In this document: piece by piece, positions 1 through 7,293 of the stretch
Position numbering within the stretch: position 1 is the first letter of the stretch
Layout of the letters: every line of letters begins with the position of its first letter
From: Hyphomicrobiales bacterium
Lineage (GTDB): Bacteria > Pseudomonadota > Alphaproteobacteria > Rhizobiales > Aestuariivirgaceae
Reading direction: 5' to 3'
NCBI GenBank assembly: GCA_013002595.1
Contig: JABDJG010000388.1
Coordinates: 1 to 11,798 of the forward strand
DNA length: 11,798 bases
Notes under the pieces: model-generated
The model's input: only the letters and a program-made list of their open reading frames with translations
The model's database searches: none
Told to the model about the DNA's origin: nothing
Position numbers and translations under genes: made by a program

Positions 1-176
1 TCGGACGCGCCGGTTACCTTCAAGGTTTCGGTCTTCGCGCCGAGATTGATCGCATAGCCACCGCCGCCGCCGGTCTTGCGGCAGATCGAACAGTAGCAGC
101 GCAAATAGGGCACCGGCGCATAGGCATCACAAGAGAACCGCACGGCTCCACAATGACAAGATCCGTCGAGTTGCAT
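1..176 (-). CDS. GFA / CENP-V domain zinc protein, N-terminal 58 residues (cut by window edge)
   Basis: The visible N-terminus begins MQLDGSCHCGAVRF. It carries the CxC pair at residues 7 and 9 and a second cluster CxCxxC at residues 27, 29 and 32. This spacing is the zinc-binding signature of the GFA family, named after glutathione-dependent formaldehyde-activating enzyme. Most family members have no proven substrate, so formaldehyde chemistry should not be assumed here. The ATG at 176 is preceded by AGGAG about nine bases upstream, which fixes the start. A longer overlapping frame that starts at 238 lacks the cysteine motif and is a shadow. The gene has its own promoter-like sequence and lies downstream of tRNA-Glu. 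Its C-terminal half is outside the window, so completeness cannot be judged. Confidence 0.85.
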   Translation of the reverse strand, partial: MQLDGSCHCGAVRFSCDAYAPVPYLRCYCSICRKTGGGGGYAINLGAKTETLKVTGAS

Positions 177-213
177 GATGAAGTTCTCCTGCTGGTTGGA
201 CTGCAATAGTCGC

Positions 214-243
214 AGTATCCAGCAAGCCCCAACATCATGTCAA
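214..243 (-). promoter_or_regulatory. Putative promoter of the GFA-family gene
   Basis: Read on the minus strand, a perfect -35 box TTGACA (243-238) is followed by an 18-bp spacer and GATACT (219-214), which matches TATAAT at four of six positions. A start site near 207 would leave a leader of about 30 bases before the ATG at 176. It lies between tRNA-Glu and the gene, so the gene need not depend on the tRNA transcript. This is inferred from consensus matching only. Confidence 0.5.
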
Positions 244-253
244 AATGGAGAAG

Positions 254-328
254 TGGCGCGCCCTAGGGGAATCGAACCCCTCTTTCCAGCGTGAAAGGCT
301 GGCGTCCTAACCGATAGACGAAGGGCGC
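254..328 (-). tRNA. tRNA-Glu, anticodon TTC, CCA encoded
   Basis: The minus strand folds into a full cloverleaf. The acceptor stem GCGCCCT (328-322) pairs with AGGGCGC (264-258). The discriminator is G (257), followed by an encoded CCA (256-254). The anticodon stem CCAGC/GCTGG encloses the loop CTTTCAC, with anticodon TTC at 295-293, and the T arm contains GGTTCGATTCC. The D-arm sequence CGTCTATCGGTTAGGAC is typical of bacterial tRNA-Glu. It decodes GAA/GAG, and in bacteria charged tRNA-Glu also feeds haem synthesis through glutamyl-tRNA reductase. It lies 58 bp beyond the recJ stop and has its own promoter-like boxes. Confidence 0.97.
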
Positions 329-339
329 TGCGCGACGTT

Positions 340-368
340 TCTATAGGGGTGTTTGCGCGCTATAGCAA
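340..368 (-). promoter_or_regulatory. Putative promoter of tRNA-Glu
   Basis: On the minus strand, TTGCTA (368-363) and TATAGA (345-340) are separated by exactly 17 bp. Transcription starting about seven bases beyond the -10 box would begin near 333, only a few bases before the mature tRNA 5' end at 328, which is what a dedicated tRNA promoter should look like. The -35 box begins about 20 bp past the recJ stop codon. Support is consensus and spacing only. Confidence 0.55.
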
Positions 369-386
369 CCCGCCATTTGAGCCTTA

Positions 387-2177
387 TTACGGCACAAATG
401 CCGCATCGGCGATCATTAGTTGCGGTTTGCGTGATCCACCCCAGTCGTTGATCGAAAGGCGACCAGCAATGTGGAGCGGTTTGCCGCGCTCGGTCAGCAG
501 CACTTCGCCCAACTCCGTGTGGAGCGCGCGAAAGGCAATCGCTGCAATCCGCGAACCGTCGGCAGCCTGCAATGTGCAACGGACATGGTCGGCACCGGCG
601 GCATCGGCATAGGCAATGCGGTGCGCCGGCAGGGCAAACACCGGCGCCGGATTGCCGCTGCCATAGGGGCCGGCCCGCTCCAACATCTCAATCAACGCAA
701 TGCTGGCGCCGGAGGCCGAGAGGGCGCCGTCAATTTCAAGGGCCTTGAGATCGCCGGCGGTTTTCACGTCGTCAGCAAGATGGCTTTCCAGATAAGCTCT
801 GAGCGCACCGATCTGATCGATCTTGAGGGTGAGACCGGCCGCCATGGCATGGCCGCCGCCCTTGACGACGATACCTTCGGCAACGGCACCTTGAACGGCT
901 GCGCCCAGATCAACGCCGGGGATCGAGCGGCCCGACCCGGCGGCGGTCGCATCACCCGGGGTATGGCCAAGCGCAAAGCACGGCAGATCGAAACGTTCGC
1001 GCAGGCGCGAGGCGACCAGCCCGAGAACGCCGGCGTGCCAGTTTTCGCCCGACACGACCAGGATCGGCAGATTGGCCTTGCCGCCCAGCGCAGCTTCGGC
1101 CTGCGCGGTTGCCGATGCCAGAATCTGCAGTTCGATTTCCTGGCGTTCACGGTTCAGTTTTTCCAGCTGCTGGGCAATGTTCATTGACTGGCCGCGGTCG
1201 GACGATGTCAGCAGCTCAAGGCCCAGCATGGCGCTGCCGATGCGGCCGGCCGCATTGAGACGCGGCCCAAGCAGGAAACCGAGCGCATAAACGTCCGGCC
1301 TCCGGTTGAGGCGGGCGGCATCGGCGAGCGCTGTCAGGCCGGTGTTGCCGCGGCCGGACATGACCTTCAAGCCTTGTGTGACATATGCCCTGTTGAGCCC
1401 CTTTAGCGGCACAACATCACAAACCGTTCCAAGCGCCACAAGGTCCAGCCATTGCAGGATGTCCGGCTCTGGCCGTTCGGGCGACCACCAGCCGGCCTCG
1501 CGCAGAACCCTGTTGATTGCCGCCACCAGGATCAACGTGACACCGGCTGCGCACAAATAACCGGCGCCGGACAGATCGTCATTGCGGTTCGGGTTGATGA
1601 TCGCCAGCGCCTGCGGCAAGACCTCGGACACCTGGTGATGATCGACGATAACGGTGTCGATGCCAAGGTCGGCCGCATGGTCCATAGGATCATGCGCCAT
1701 GACCCCGCAATCGAGCGTCACGATCAACTGGGCACCCCTGACTTGGAGCGTTTCGACAGCCTGGCGGCTCGGACCGTAGCCTTCGGTCACCCGGTTGGGA
1801 ATGTGAATCTCAGGGGTGGTGCCGCCTGCCTTCAGGAACAACGACAGGATGGCGCACGATGTCATACCGTCGACGTCATAATCGCCGATGATGCCGATGG
1901 TCTCACCGTGCATCATTGCCGCCGCGATGCGTTCAGCGCCCCTGTTCATGTCGCACAGCTGTTCGGGCGCCGGCATCAGGGTCCGCAGGGTCGGGTTCAG
2001 GAACGCCTCGGCCTCGTCCAGGGCGATATCGCGGCCGGCCAGGACGCGGCCGAGAATTTCCGGCAAATCGAGCCGTTCAGAAATGGCCAGCGCCGCGCGA
2101 CTGTCGCTCAGGCGCGCGCGCCAAGGCTGGCCCAGAATGGAACGCTCGATCCCCAGAAAATAATTGCTATCGGGCAT
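387..2177 (-). CDS. recJ: Single-stranded-DNA-specific 5'-3' exonuclease RecJ
   Basis: RecJ degrades single-stranded DNA from the 5' end. It acts in RecF-pathway recombination, mismatch repair and base-excision repair in the cytoplasm. The 596-residue product is close to the usual length and has the DHH phosphoesterase motifs in order: DYDVDG at 99-104, DCG at 156-158, the name-giving DHH at 179-181 and ALGTVCDVVPL at 248-258. A later DHHA1-type domain follows, with HAGVLGLVASRL at 381-392 and the nucleic-acid-binding VKGGGHAMAAG at 438-448. The C-terminal part fits the OB-fold region. These aspartates and histidines bind the catalytic metals in the family, and all are present. The ATG overlaps the glpX stop by one base (TGATG), so translation is probably coupled and the gene is probably transcribed from the hom promoter. 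Confidence 0.96.
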   Translation of the reverse strand: MPDSNYFLGIERSILGQPWRARLSDSRAALAISERLDLPEILGRVLAGRDIALDEAEAFLNPTLRTLMPAPEQLCDMNRGAERIAAAMMHGETIGIIGDYDVDGMTSCAILSLFLKAGGTTPEIHIPNRVTEGYGPSRQAVETLQVRGAQLIVTLDCGVMAHDPMDHAADLGIDTVIVDHHQVSEVLPQALAIINPNRNDDLSGAGYLCAAGVTLILVAAINRVLREAGWWSPERPEPDILQWLDLVALGTVCDVVPLKGLNRAYVTQGLKVMSGRGNTGLTALADAARLNRRPDVYALGFLLGPRLNAAGRIGSAMLGLELLTSSDRGQSMNIAQQLEKLNRERQEIELQILASATAQAEAALGGKANLPILVVSGENWHAGVLGLVASRLRERFDLPCFALGHTPGDATAAGSGRSIPGVDLGAAVQGAVAEGIVVKGGGHAMAAGLTLKIDQIGALRAYLESHLADDVKTAGDLKALEIDGALSASGASIALIEMLERAGPYGSGNPAPVFALPAHRIAYADAAGADHVRCTLQAADGSRIAAIAFRALHTELGEVLLTERGKPLHIAGRLSINDWGGSRKPQLMIADAAFVP

Positions 2178-3130
2178 CAGCGCTTGTTGATACGGCCCCG
2201 GTTCTTGATCCAGCGCACGGTGCCGGTGGCCGAACGCATGACGACGGTGTCGGTGGTGACGGTGTCGCCCTCGAACCGGACGCCGTCCAGCATCGAGCCG
2301 TCGGTGACGCCGGTTGCAGCGAAGATCACGTCGCCCGAGGCCATTTCAGCAAGGTCGAACTTCTTGTCGGGATCCTCGATGCCCATTTTCATGGCCCGTT
2401 CGCGCTCTTGCGGTTTTCGCAAAACCAGCCGTCCCTGCATCTGGCCACCAATGCAGCGCAGCGCTGCAGCGGCAAGAACACCCTCAGGCGCGCCGCCCGT
2501 GCCGATATAAATGTCGATACCGGTGTCAGCCGGATTTGCCGTGTGGATGACGCCTGCAACATCACCATCGGTGATAAGCCGCACGGCCGCACCTGCTTCG
2601 CGCAGGGACGCAATAATTTCAGCATGCCGGGGCCGGTCGAGAACGCATGCCGTGATCTCCGAGACCGGAACGCCCTTGGCTTCGGCAAGTTTCGTCACAT
2701 TTTCCTGTGGGCTGGCATCGAGATCCACGATGCCCTTCGGGTAACCGCCGCCGATGGCGATCTTTTCCATATAGCAGTCAGGCGAGTGCAAAAGACTGCC
2801 GCCTTCGGCCATGGCAATGACGGCAAGCGCATCGGGCATTGCCTTGGCGGTCAGCGTGGTGCCCTCGAGCGGGTCAAGCGCGATGTCGATACGCTGGCCT
2901 TTGCCGGTACCGACCTTTTCGCCGATATAGAGCATTGGCGCCTCGTCGCGTTCACCCTCGCCGATGACGATCTTGCCGTCCATGTCGAGTGCGTTGAGTG
3001 CAGTGCGCATGGCATCGACGGCAACCTGGTCGGCCTGCTTTTCATCGCCGCGGCCGCGAAGGCGTGCAGCAGCGATTGCGGCCGCTTCGGTTACCCTGAC
3101 GATTTCAATCGTCAGCATCCTGTTGAGCAT
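2177..3130 (-). CDS. glpX: Class II fructose-1,6-bisphosphatase GlpX
   Basis: The enzyme removes the 1-phosphate of fructose 1,6-bisphosphate in gluconeogenesis, or in the Calvin cycle in autotrophs; some homologues also act on sedoheptulose bisphosphate. It is a cytoplasmic, metal-dependent member of the Li+-sensitive phosphatase superfamily. Visible marks are GRGDEKQAD near residues 26-34, GEGERDEAPM at 57-66, DPLEGTT at 86-92 and GGAPEG in the second half. These are the metal and phosphate sites known from E. coli GlpX. The frame is open up to 3172, but I choose the ATG at 3130 for two reasons. It has a strong AGGGGAGG Shine-Dalgarno with six bases of spacing, and its MLNRMLTIEIVRVTEAA start aligns with known GlpX N-termini. 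That gives 317 residues. It follows hom by 69 bp and overlaps recJ by one base. Confidence 0.95.
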   Translation of the reverse strand: MLNRMLTIEIVRVTEAAAIAAARLRGRGDEKQADQVAVDAMRTALNALDMDGKIVIGEGERDEAPMLYIGEKVGTGKGQRIDIALDPLEGTTLTAKAMPDALAVIAMAEGGSLLHSPDCYMEKIAIGGGYPKGIVDLDASPQENVTKLAEAKGVPVSEITACVLDRPRHAEIIASLREAGAAVRLITDGDVAGVIHTANPADTGIDIYIGTGGAPEGVLAAAALRCIGGQMQGRLVLRKPQERERAMKMGIEDPDKKFDLAEMASGDVIFAATGVTDGSMLDGVRFEGDTVTTDTVVMRSATGTVRWIKNRGRINKR

Positions 3131-3169
3131 TTGGGGCCTCCCCTCGTGAAACCATCCATGTGAGTCTTG

Positions 3170-3193
3170 CATCCGCTTTTAGACCAGCGGATG
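3170..3193 (-). repeat. Hairpin in the hom-glpX gap
   Basis: CATCCGCT (3170-3177) and AGCGGATG (3186-3193) form a perfect 8-bp inverted repeat with an 8-base loop, starting seven bases after the hom stop codon. On the minus strand no T-run follows the stem, so it does not look like a classical intrinsic terminator. It may instead stabilise or separate the hom and glpX parts of the message. It also covers the alternative upstream glpX start at 3172, which argues for the start at 3130. Confidence 0.45.
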
Positions 3194-3199
3194 TGCCTG

Positions 3200-4507
3200 T
3201 CAAAGACGTTCGATACGTATCATGCGCGGTCTTGATGCCGCATGTCCTTCATCTTCAATTCGCTGAAGCGCCTGGCGCATGGCGCTTTCCAGCGTGTCAT
3301 GGGTAATGAGGATAAATGGCGCGGTGTCGCGCGCCGTGCCGCTCGTTGCCGGTCCGCGCTGGACGATGCTTTCAATAGAGATGGCACATTCGGTGAAAAT
3401 GGTGGCAACTGCTGCCACTTCTCCGGGCCGGTCGAACAACTCAAGCGAGACATAATAACCACCTTCGTGGGCCCGCATGCGGGCGCGCTTGTAGGGCTTG
3501 AGTTGAGAGGCAGGTACACCAAACGGCGGCAAGACGATGCCTCGGGCGATATCGCAAATGTCCGACACAATGCTGGAGGCCGTTGGATGGCCGCCGGCCC
3601 CCCTGCCCTCGAGCATGAGGTCATCGGCAAAATCGGCCTTGACGGCGACCGCATTGAAGACACCATCGACATCGGCAATCGGTGAGTTCTTGGGCACCAG
3701 GGTCGGATGCACACGCTGTTCGATGCCATCGCCGGTTTCAACAGCAACGCCGAGCAGCTTTATCTTGTACCCCAGATCGCCGGCGTTGCGGATATCGGCC
3801 AGGGTAATGTGTTCGATACCTTCGATGTAGATCGCTTCGTAGTCGACCCGGGTGCCGAATGCCAGCGATGTCAGGCAGGCGACCTTGTGGGCTGCATCGA
3901 AACCTCCGATGTCGAAGGCAGGGTCAGCTTCGGCATAGCCAAGTTCCTGGGCCTCGGCGAGCACGTCGTCAAAGTCGCGGCCTTCGGCCTCCATTTTGGT
4001 CAAGATGTAATTGCAGGTGCCGTTGAGGATGCCGAAGACGCGTATGACCTGATTACCTGAAAGACTTTCCCGCATTGTCTTGACGATCGGGATACCGCCG
4101 GCAACAGCGGCCTCGAAATTAAGCGCCACACCGGCGGTCTCAGCCAGCTCAGCAAGTGCTGACCCATGATGGGCGAGCAGCGCCTTATTGGCGGTTACAA
4201 CGTGTTTGCCCGCCTTCAGGGCGGCTTCCACGGCATCCTTTGCCGGGCCTTCCTCGCCACCGATCAACTCGACAAACACATCAATATCCTCGCTCTGGGC
4301 GAGCGCGACCGGATCATCGAACCAGGTGTATTTCGACAGGTCATGGTGGCCACGCTTGGCGGCTCTTGAACGGGCACAAACAGCCGTCACCACAACTGCC
4401 TGGCCGCAGCGCCCGGCAATCATTCCGGCATGCGCTTCCAAAAGATCAAGCACACCGACGCCGACCGTTCCCAGCCCCGCGATACCAAGCCGCATTTGTT
4501 GTGTCAT
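3200..4507 (-). CDS. hom: Homoserine dehydrogenase with C-terminal ACT domain
   Basis: This enzyme reduces aspartate-4-semialdehyde to homoserine with NAD(P)H, at the branch towards threonine, methionine and isoleucine. The 435-residue product has an N-terminal Rossmann fold with GLGTVGVGV at 11-19 and VVTANKALL at 103-111. The catalytic domain carries NGTCNYILTKM at 162-172 and ELGYAEADPAFDI at 188-200, with the DAAHK lysine at 208. A C-terminal ACT domain begins near GGYYVSLELFDRPGEV. The ACT domain suggests feedback control, in the family usually by threonine. I take the ATG at 4507 (MTQQMRLGIAG) because homology begins there. The frame stays open upstream to 5167, but that 220-codon stretch lies opposite phaC and resembles nothing. 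No good Shine-Dalgarno precedes 4507; the ATG at 4495 is an alternative. It is the first gene of hom-glpX-recJ. Confidence 0.95.
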   Translation of the reverse strand: MTQQMRLGIAGLGTVGVGVLDLLEAHAGMIAGRCGQAVVVTAVCARSRAAKRGHHDLSKYTWFDDPVALAQSEDIDVFVELIGGEEGPAKDAVEAALKAGKHVVTANKALLAHHGSALAELAETAGVALNFEAAVAGGIPIVKTMRESLSGNQVIRVFGILNGTCNYILTKMEAEGRDFDDVLAEAQELGYAEADPAFDIGGFDAAHKVACLTSLAFGTRVDYEAIYIEGIEHITLADIRNAGDLGYKIKLLGVAVETGDGIEQRVHPTLVPKNSPIADVDGVFNAVAVKADFADDLMLEGRGAGGHPTASSIVSDICDIARGIVLPPFGVPASQLKPYKRARMRAHEGGYYVSLELFDRPGEVAAVATIFTECAISIESIVQRGPATSGTARDTAPFILITHDTLESAMRQALQRIEDEGHAASRPRMIRIERL

Positions 4508-4538
4508 GAGATGAACCGAAGTTAGTTGAAGCGGCGCA

Positions 4539-4567
4539 GTTATGACTGCAAAGACGGTGCTTTTCAA
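4539..4567 (-). promoter_or_regulatory. Putative promoter of hom-glpX-recJ
   Basis: On the minus strand, TTGAAA (4567-4562, five of six to consensus) is followed by a 17-bp spacer and CATAAC (4544-4539, four of six). A start near 4532 would give a leader of about 25 bases before the hom ATG. The leader is too short for a riboswitch or an attenuator peptide, which suggests control at initiation or through the ACT domain. Consensus matching only. Confidence 0.5.
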
Positions 4568-4609
4568 GGAAGTGTCACGGGAATCGCAAAATATACGAAC
4601 AGCATCGAT

Positions 4610-4637
4610 TTGACTCTGGGGCAATGCGGCGTTTAGC
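4610..4637 (+). promoter_or_regulatory. Weak candidate promoter of phaC
   Basis: TTGACT (4610-4615) has five matches to the -35 consensus, but the best -10 at a 16-bp spacing, TTTAGC (4632-4637), has only three. A second -35-like TTGAAA at 4650-4655 has no acceptable -10. Some promoter must lie in the 189-bp divergent gap, but which boxes are used cannot be settled from sequence. Confidence 0.25.
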
Positions 4638-4705
4638 CTTTTGAAACTGCCGCTGCGCAATACTAGGTAAGCGTCTGAACCACAAATTGTAAGAGTATGA
4701 AAATC

Positions 4706-6514
4706 ATGGCGAATTCCCAAGACGCCGATAAAAGCCCATACAAGATGGCCGAGCCTGCAGAACTGGCCAGCAACATGACAAAGGTCATGGATGCCCTGGC
4801 GACTCTGGCACAACAGCTGGCGGATCAGCAAAACGCCGCGGAGAAAAAGCCGGATGGCCTGCAGCCGATCGAGCAGATCACCAGGACCCTGGGTGCCGTC
4901 GGCCAGGACTACATGAACAATCCGGAACGGTTCATGAATGCGCAGCTGCAGCTGTGGAACAATCATGCGCAATTGTGGCAAACGGCCTGGCAACGGTTTT
5001 TGGGCGAGGACGTCGCGCCGGTGGTAACGCCCGACCCGGGCGACCGGCGCTTCAGGGACGCCGACTGGCAGGAGAACCAGATTTTCGACTTCCTCAAACA
5101 GTCCTATCTGATTACCGCGCATTGGGCGCAGGATCTTGTCGAGGGCGCAGAAGACCTCGATGAGCACACAAAAAAGAAGGCAACGTTCTACGTCGAGCAG
5201 ATCGCCAACGCCCTGTCACCGACGAATTTTGCATTGACCAACCCCGAAGTGCTCAAACTGACCATGGCCAGCAATGGCGCCAATCTCGTCGAAGGGCTGA
5301 AAAACCTGGCCGAAGACATTCGCGCCGGCAAAGGCAGCCTGAAGATCAGACAAACCGATTTCGATGCGTTCGCGGTTGGCGAAAACATGGCCATGACGCC
5401 GGGCAAGGTGGTCTATCAGAACGATCTCATCCAGCTGATCCAGTATGAGCCGACAACGCCCAAGGTCTATGCCAAGCCGCTGCTGATTGTGCCGCCGTGG
5501 ATCAACAAATTCTATATTCTCGATCTCAATCCGAAAAAATCGTTCATCCGATGGGCCGTCGAACAGGGTCTTACAGTGTTTGTGATCTCCTGGGTCAACC
5601 CCGATGAGCGCCTGGCGGCCAAGACGTTTGCCGACTACATGCATGAAGGCATATTGAGCGCCACCGATGCCATCGAGCAGGCGACCGGCGAAAAATCAGT
5701 CAACGCGATCGGCTATTGCGTGGGCGGTACCCTGCTGGCATCAACCCTTGCCTATCTGGCCAAACACAAGGACAAGCGCATAAAGTCTGCGACGTTCTTT
5801 ACGACCCAGGTCGATTTCGAGAAGGCCGGCGATTTGTTGGTTTTCGTCGATGAAGATCAGGTTGAAGATGTCGAAGAGGAAATGGCCAGCACCGGTTATC
5901 TGGAAGGCGCCAAGATGGCAACCGCCTTCAACCTGCTGCGCTCCAATGATCTGATCTGGTCCTACGTCGTCAACAACTACCTGAAGGGCAAGGACCCGAT
6001 GCCGTTCGATCTGTTGTACTGGAACGGCGATTCGACGCGTATGCCGGCGGCAACGCATTCGTTCTACTTGCGCGAATGCTACCTCACCAACAACATGGGC
6101 AAAGGCAAGATGGTGCTGGACGGCACCAAAATCGACCCGACGAAAATCAAGGTGCCGGTCTACAATCTGGCTGCCCGCGAGGATCACATTGCACCATTGC
6201 CGTCGGTCTTCAAACTGGGCCAGATCTTCAAGGGTGAGACCAAGCTGGTGGTTGCCGGGTCCGGCCACATCGCCGGCGTGGTCAATCCGCCCGAAGCTGG
6301 AAAATACCAGTATTGGACAAACGATGAGGGCGCCGACACGCTCGACGATTGGCTTGCCGGCGCCACCGAGCATGCCGGTTCCTGGTGGCCGGACTGGGGC
6401 GAATGGATCGCCAAACAGTCAGGCAAAAAGATCGAGGCACGCAAACCGGGCGACGGCAAGCTGAAGGTAATTGAGGACGCGCCGGGATCATACGTAAAAC
6501 AGCGATCCGACTGA
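4706..6514 (+). CDS. phaC: Class I poly(3-hydroxyalkanoate) synthase PhaC
   Basis: PhaC polymerises (R)-3-hydroxyacyl-CoA into storage polyester on the surface of PHA granules. The 602-residue protein has the PhaC N-terminal domain followed by an alpha/beta-hydrolase core. The lipase-like box GYCVGG places the nucleophile at Cys338. The acid is Asp493 in REDHIAP, and the general base is His521 in GSGHIAGVVNPP. The conserved LLIVPPWINKFYILDL and VISWVNPD stretches are also present. Length and the absence of a need for a PhaE or PhaR partner place it in class I. I use the ATG at 4706 because AAGAG at 4691-4695 lies ten bases upstream. An ATG at 4697 would add three residues, but that AAGAG would then be one base away. 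It is the only plus-strand gene, divergent from hom and convergent with the 6745 ORF. A 5-bp stem GGTCT/AGACC (6517-6532) follows the stop, without a T-run. Confidence 0.97.
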   Translation: MANSQDADKSPYKMAEPAELASNMTKVMDALATLAQQLADQQNAAEKKPDGLQPIEQITRTLGAVGQDYMNNPERFMNAQLQLWNNHAQLWQTAWQRFLGEDVAPVVTPDPGDRRFRDADWQENQIFDFLKQSYLITAHWAQDLVEGAEDLDEHTKKKATFYVEQIANALSPTNFALTNPEVLKLTMASNGANLVEGLKNLAEDIRAGKGSLKIRQTDFDAFAVGENMAMTPGKVVYQNDLIQLIQYEPTTPKVYAKPLLIVPPWINKFYILDLNPKKSFIRWAVEQGLTVFVISWVNPDERLAAKTFADYMHEGILSATDAIEQATGEKSVNAIGYCVGGTLLASTLAYLAKHKDKRIKSATFFTTQVDFEKAGDLLVFVDEDQVEDVEEEMASTGYLEGAKMATAFNLLRSNDLIWSYVVNNYLKGKDPMPFDLLYWNGDSTRMPAATHSFYLRECYLTNNMGKGKMVLDGTKIDPTKIKVPVYNLAAREDHIAPLPSVFKLGQIFKGETKLVVAGSGHIAGVVNPPEAGKYQYWTNDEGADTLDDWLAGATEHAGSWWPDWGEWIAKQSGKKIEARKPGDGKLKVIEDAPGSYVKQRSD

Positions 6515-6520
6515 TCGGTC

Positions 6521-6745
6521 TCAGCGCAGACCTGCCCTTGTCACAAAGATGCTGAACGCGCTCGTGGTGCTGCGACGCGGCGGCACGCCCTGCCAGATCC
6601 ATTTTACCACTTCTTCATCGCGCTGCTGTTCGTCCATCCCGATTTCAACCAGTTCGTGGAATTCCAGCTTTGCAGGGGCCTAGCGCGTGCGGGCCCGCGT
6701 ACTCCACAGGTAGATGTAGGCGAGCAGTTCATAGAGAAAAGGCAT
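6521..6745 (-). pseudogene. DUF1127-like small protein gene interrupted by an in-frame TAG
   Basis: An ATG at 6745 has a good Shine-Dalgarno (AGGAG, six bases away) and encodes MPFLYELLAYIYLWSTRARTR. A TAG at 6682-6680 then ends it. The same frame stays open for 52 more codons to a TGA at 6523-6521. The first residues after the TAG, APAKLEFHELVEIG, match the DUF1127 pattern TRR-x-L-x-x-L-s-d-x-e-L-x-D-I-G, and EVVKWIWQG fits its usual end. The pre-stop RTR and post-stop LxxxxLxxIG are spaced as in one continuous domain. This suggests an intact gene changed by one base. DUF1127 proteins are tiny, arginine-rich proteins common in alphaproteobacteria, some linked to phosphate signalling and RNA turnover. 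The tail after WIWQG is not recognisable. Alternatives are a sequencing error, readthrough, or a genuine 21-residue peptide. Confidence 0.5.
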
Positions 6746-6891
6746 GATCGTCTCCTGGTTGCGAAGCAGCTCCGGAGGATCACTTTCGACATATCACCAA
6801 TGGACACATCGCCGGGATACTCCGGCGGCGGATCTTGGTGATGCGATGTTTCGGTAGGTTAGAGCCGCAGCCGACAATCGACCCGTTAACG
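6746..6891. other. Gap between the cytochrome c gene and the DUF1127-like ORF
   Basis: This 146-bp stretch has no convincing ORF. It contains a perfect 6-bp inverted repeat CGCCGG/CCGGCG (6810-6815 and 6822-6827) with a 6-base loop and no following T-run on either strand, so it is not a clear terminator. I see no promoter with both boxes at acceptable spacing for the 6745 ORF. That ORF may be read from the upstream cueR-cytochrome promoter. Confidence 0.4.
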
Positions 6892-7293
6892 CTACTTGAT
6901 GCCGTTTGCCCGCTGAACGGCGCGCACGAAGGCAATAATCTTGGTCACGTCGTCCTGGTTGATTTCCTTGACGGCAGGCATATTGCCGAATTTCCAATGA
7001 TGCTGGCGCGTGCCGATGGCAACAGCTGAATAAAACGCCGCATCTGGGTGGTGGTTCGGCTCATAATAAATATGAACCAGGGGCGGCCCCTTATCCGTGC
7101 CGCCGGCAGTGACGCCATGGCAACTTGCACAGTTGGCCTCAAACAGTTTTTGGCCGGCGGTCTGCGTCGCATCGAGCGAAGGCATGTTGACCTCAACCGC
7201 CTGACTGGCCGAGTCGGCGCTCGACTGCCACCACACGATACCAGCCACACTGATCGCAACCAGAGCGATGATGATGACGTTGGTCTTGCTCAT
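6892..7293 (-). CDS. Membrane-anchored monohaem cytochrome c
   Basis: The 133-residue product starts with an uncleaved-looking membrane anchor (residues 5-22, followed by WWQ). It continues as a small class I cytochrome c with haem-binding CASCH at 55-59 and the likely axial Met105 in FGNMPAV. It should sit in the inner membrane with its haem in the periplasm and pass electrons between respiratory partners that cannot be named from here. Unusual histidine pairs, NHHPD at 80-84 and QHHW at 97-100, could touch metal, though that is speculation. I choose the ATG at 7293 over the longer frame (7329) because GGGAGG lies six bases upstream and the anchor then begins at residue 5. The start overlaps the cueR-like stop by four bases (ATGA), so the two genes are almost certainly co-translated, which suggests copper-dependent expression. 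Confidence 0.9.
   Translation of the reverse strand: MSKTNVIIIALVAISVAGIVWWQSSADSASQAVEVNMPSLDATQTAGQKLFEANCASCHGVTAGGTDKGPPLVHIYYEPNHHPDAAFYSAVAIGTRQHHWKFGNMPAVKEINQDDVTKIIAFVRAVQRANGIK

Noticed and set aside
254..328. tRNA-Glu as an integration site for a mobile element
   Set aside because: No integrase gene, no repeat of the tRNA 3' end and no foreign-looking genes are visible on either side within the window.
1916..3163. 415-codon plus-strand open frame opposite recJ and glpX
   Set aside because: It runs antisense to two clearly recognisable genes, spans their junction and has no recognisable domain. Long antisense frames are common in GC-rich genomes.
4508..5167. 220-codon upstream extension of the hom reading frame
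   Set aside because: It lies opposite phaC and has no family-like sequence. The Rossmann start of homoserine dehydrogenase begins only at 4507, so this is a shadow of phaC.
5741..6373. 210-codon minus-strand frame opposite phaC
   Set aside because: Antisense to the conserved catalytic half of PhaC, with no recognisable motifs or ribosome-binding site; a codon-bias shadow.
6517..6532. GGTCT/AGACC stem just after the phaC stop as a terminator
   Set aside because: Only 5 bp and no T-run on either strand; too weak to call, though some terminator between the convergent genes would be expected.
6656..6841. 61-codon plus-strand frame in the phaC downstream region
   Set aside because: No ribosome-binding site or family resemblance, and it overlaps the minus-strand DUF1127-like frame, which has both.
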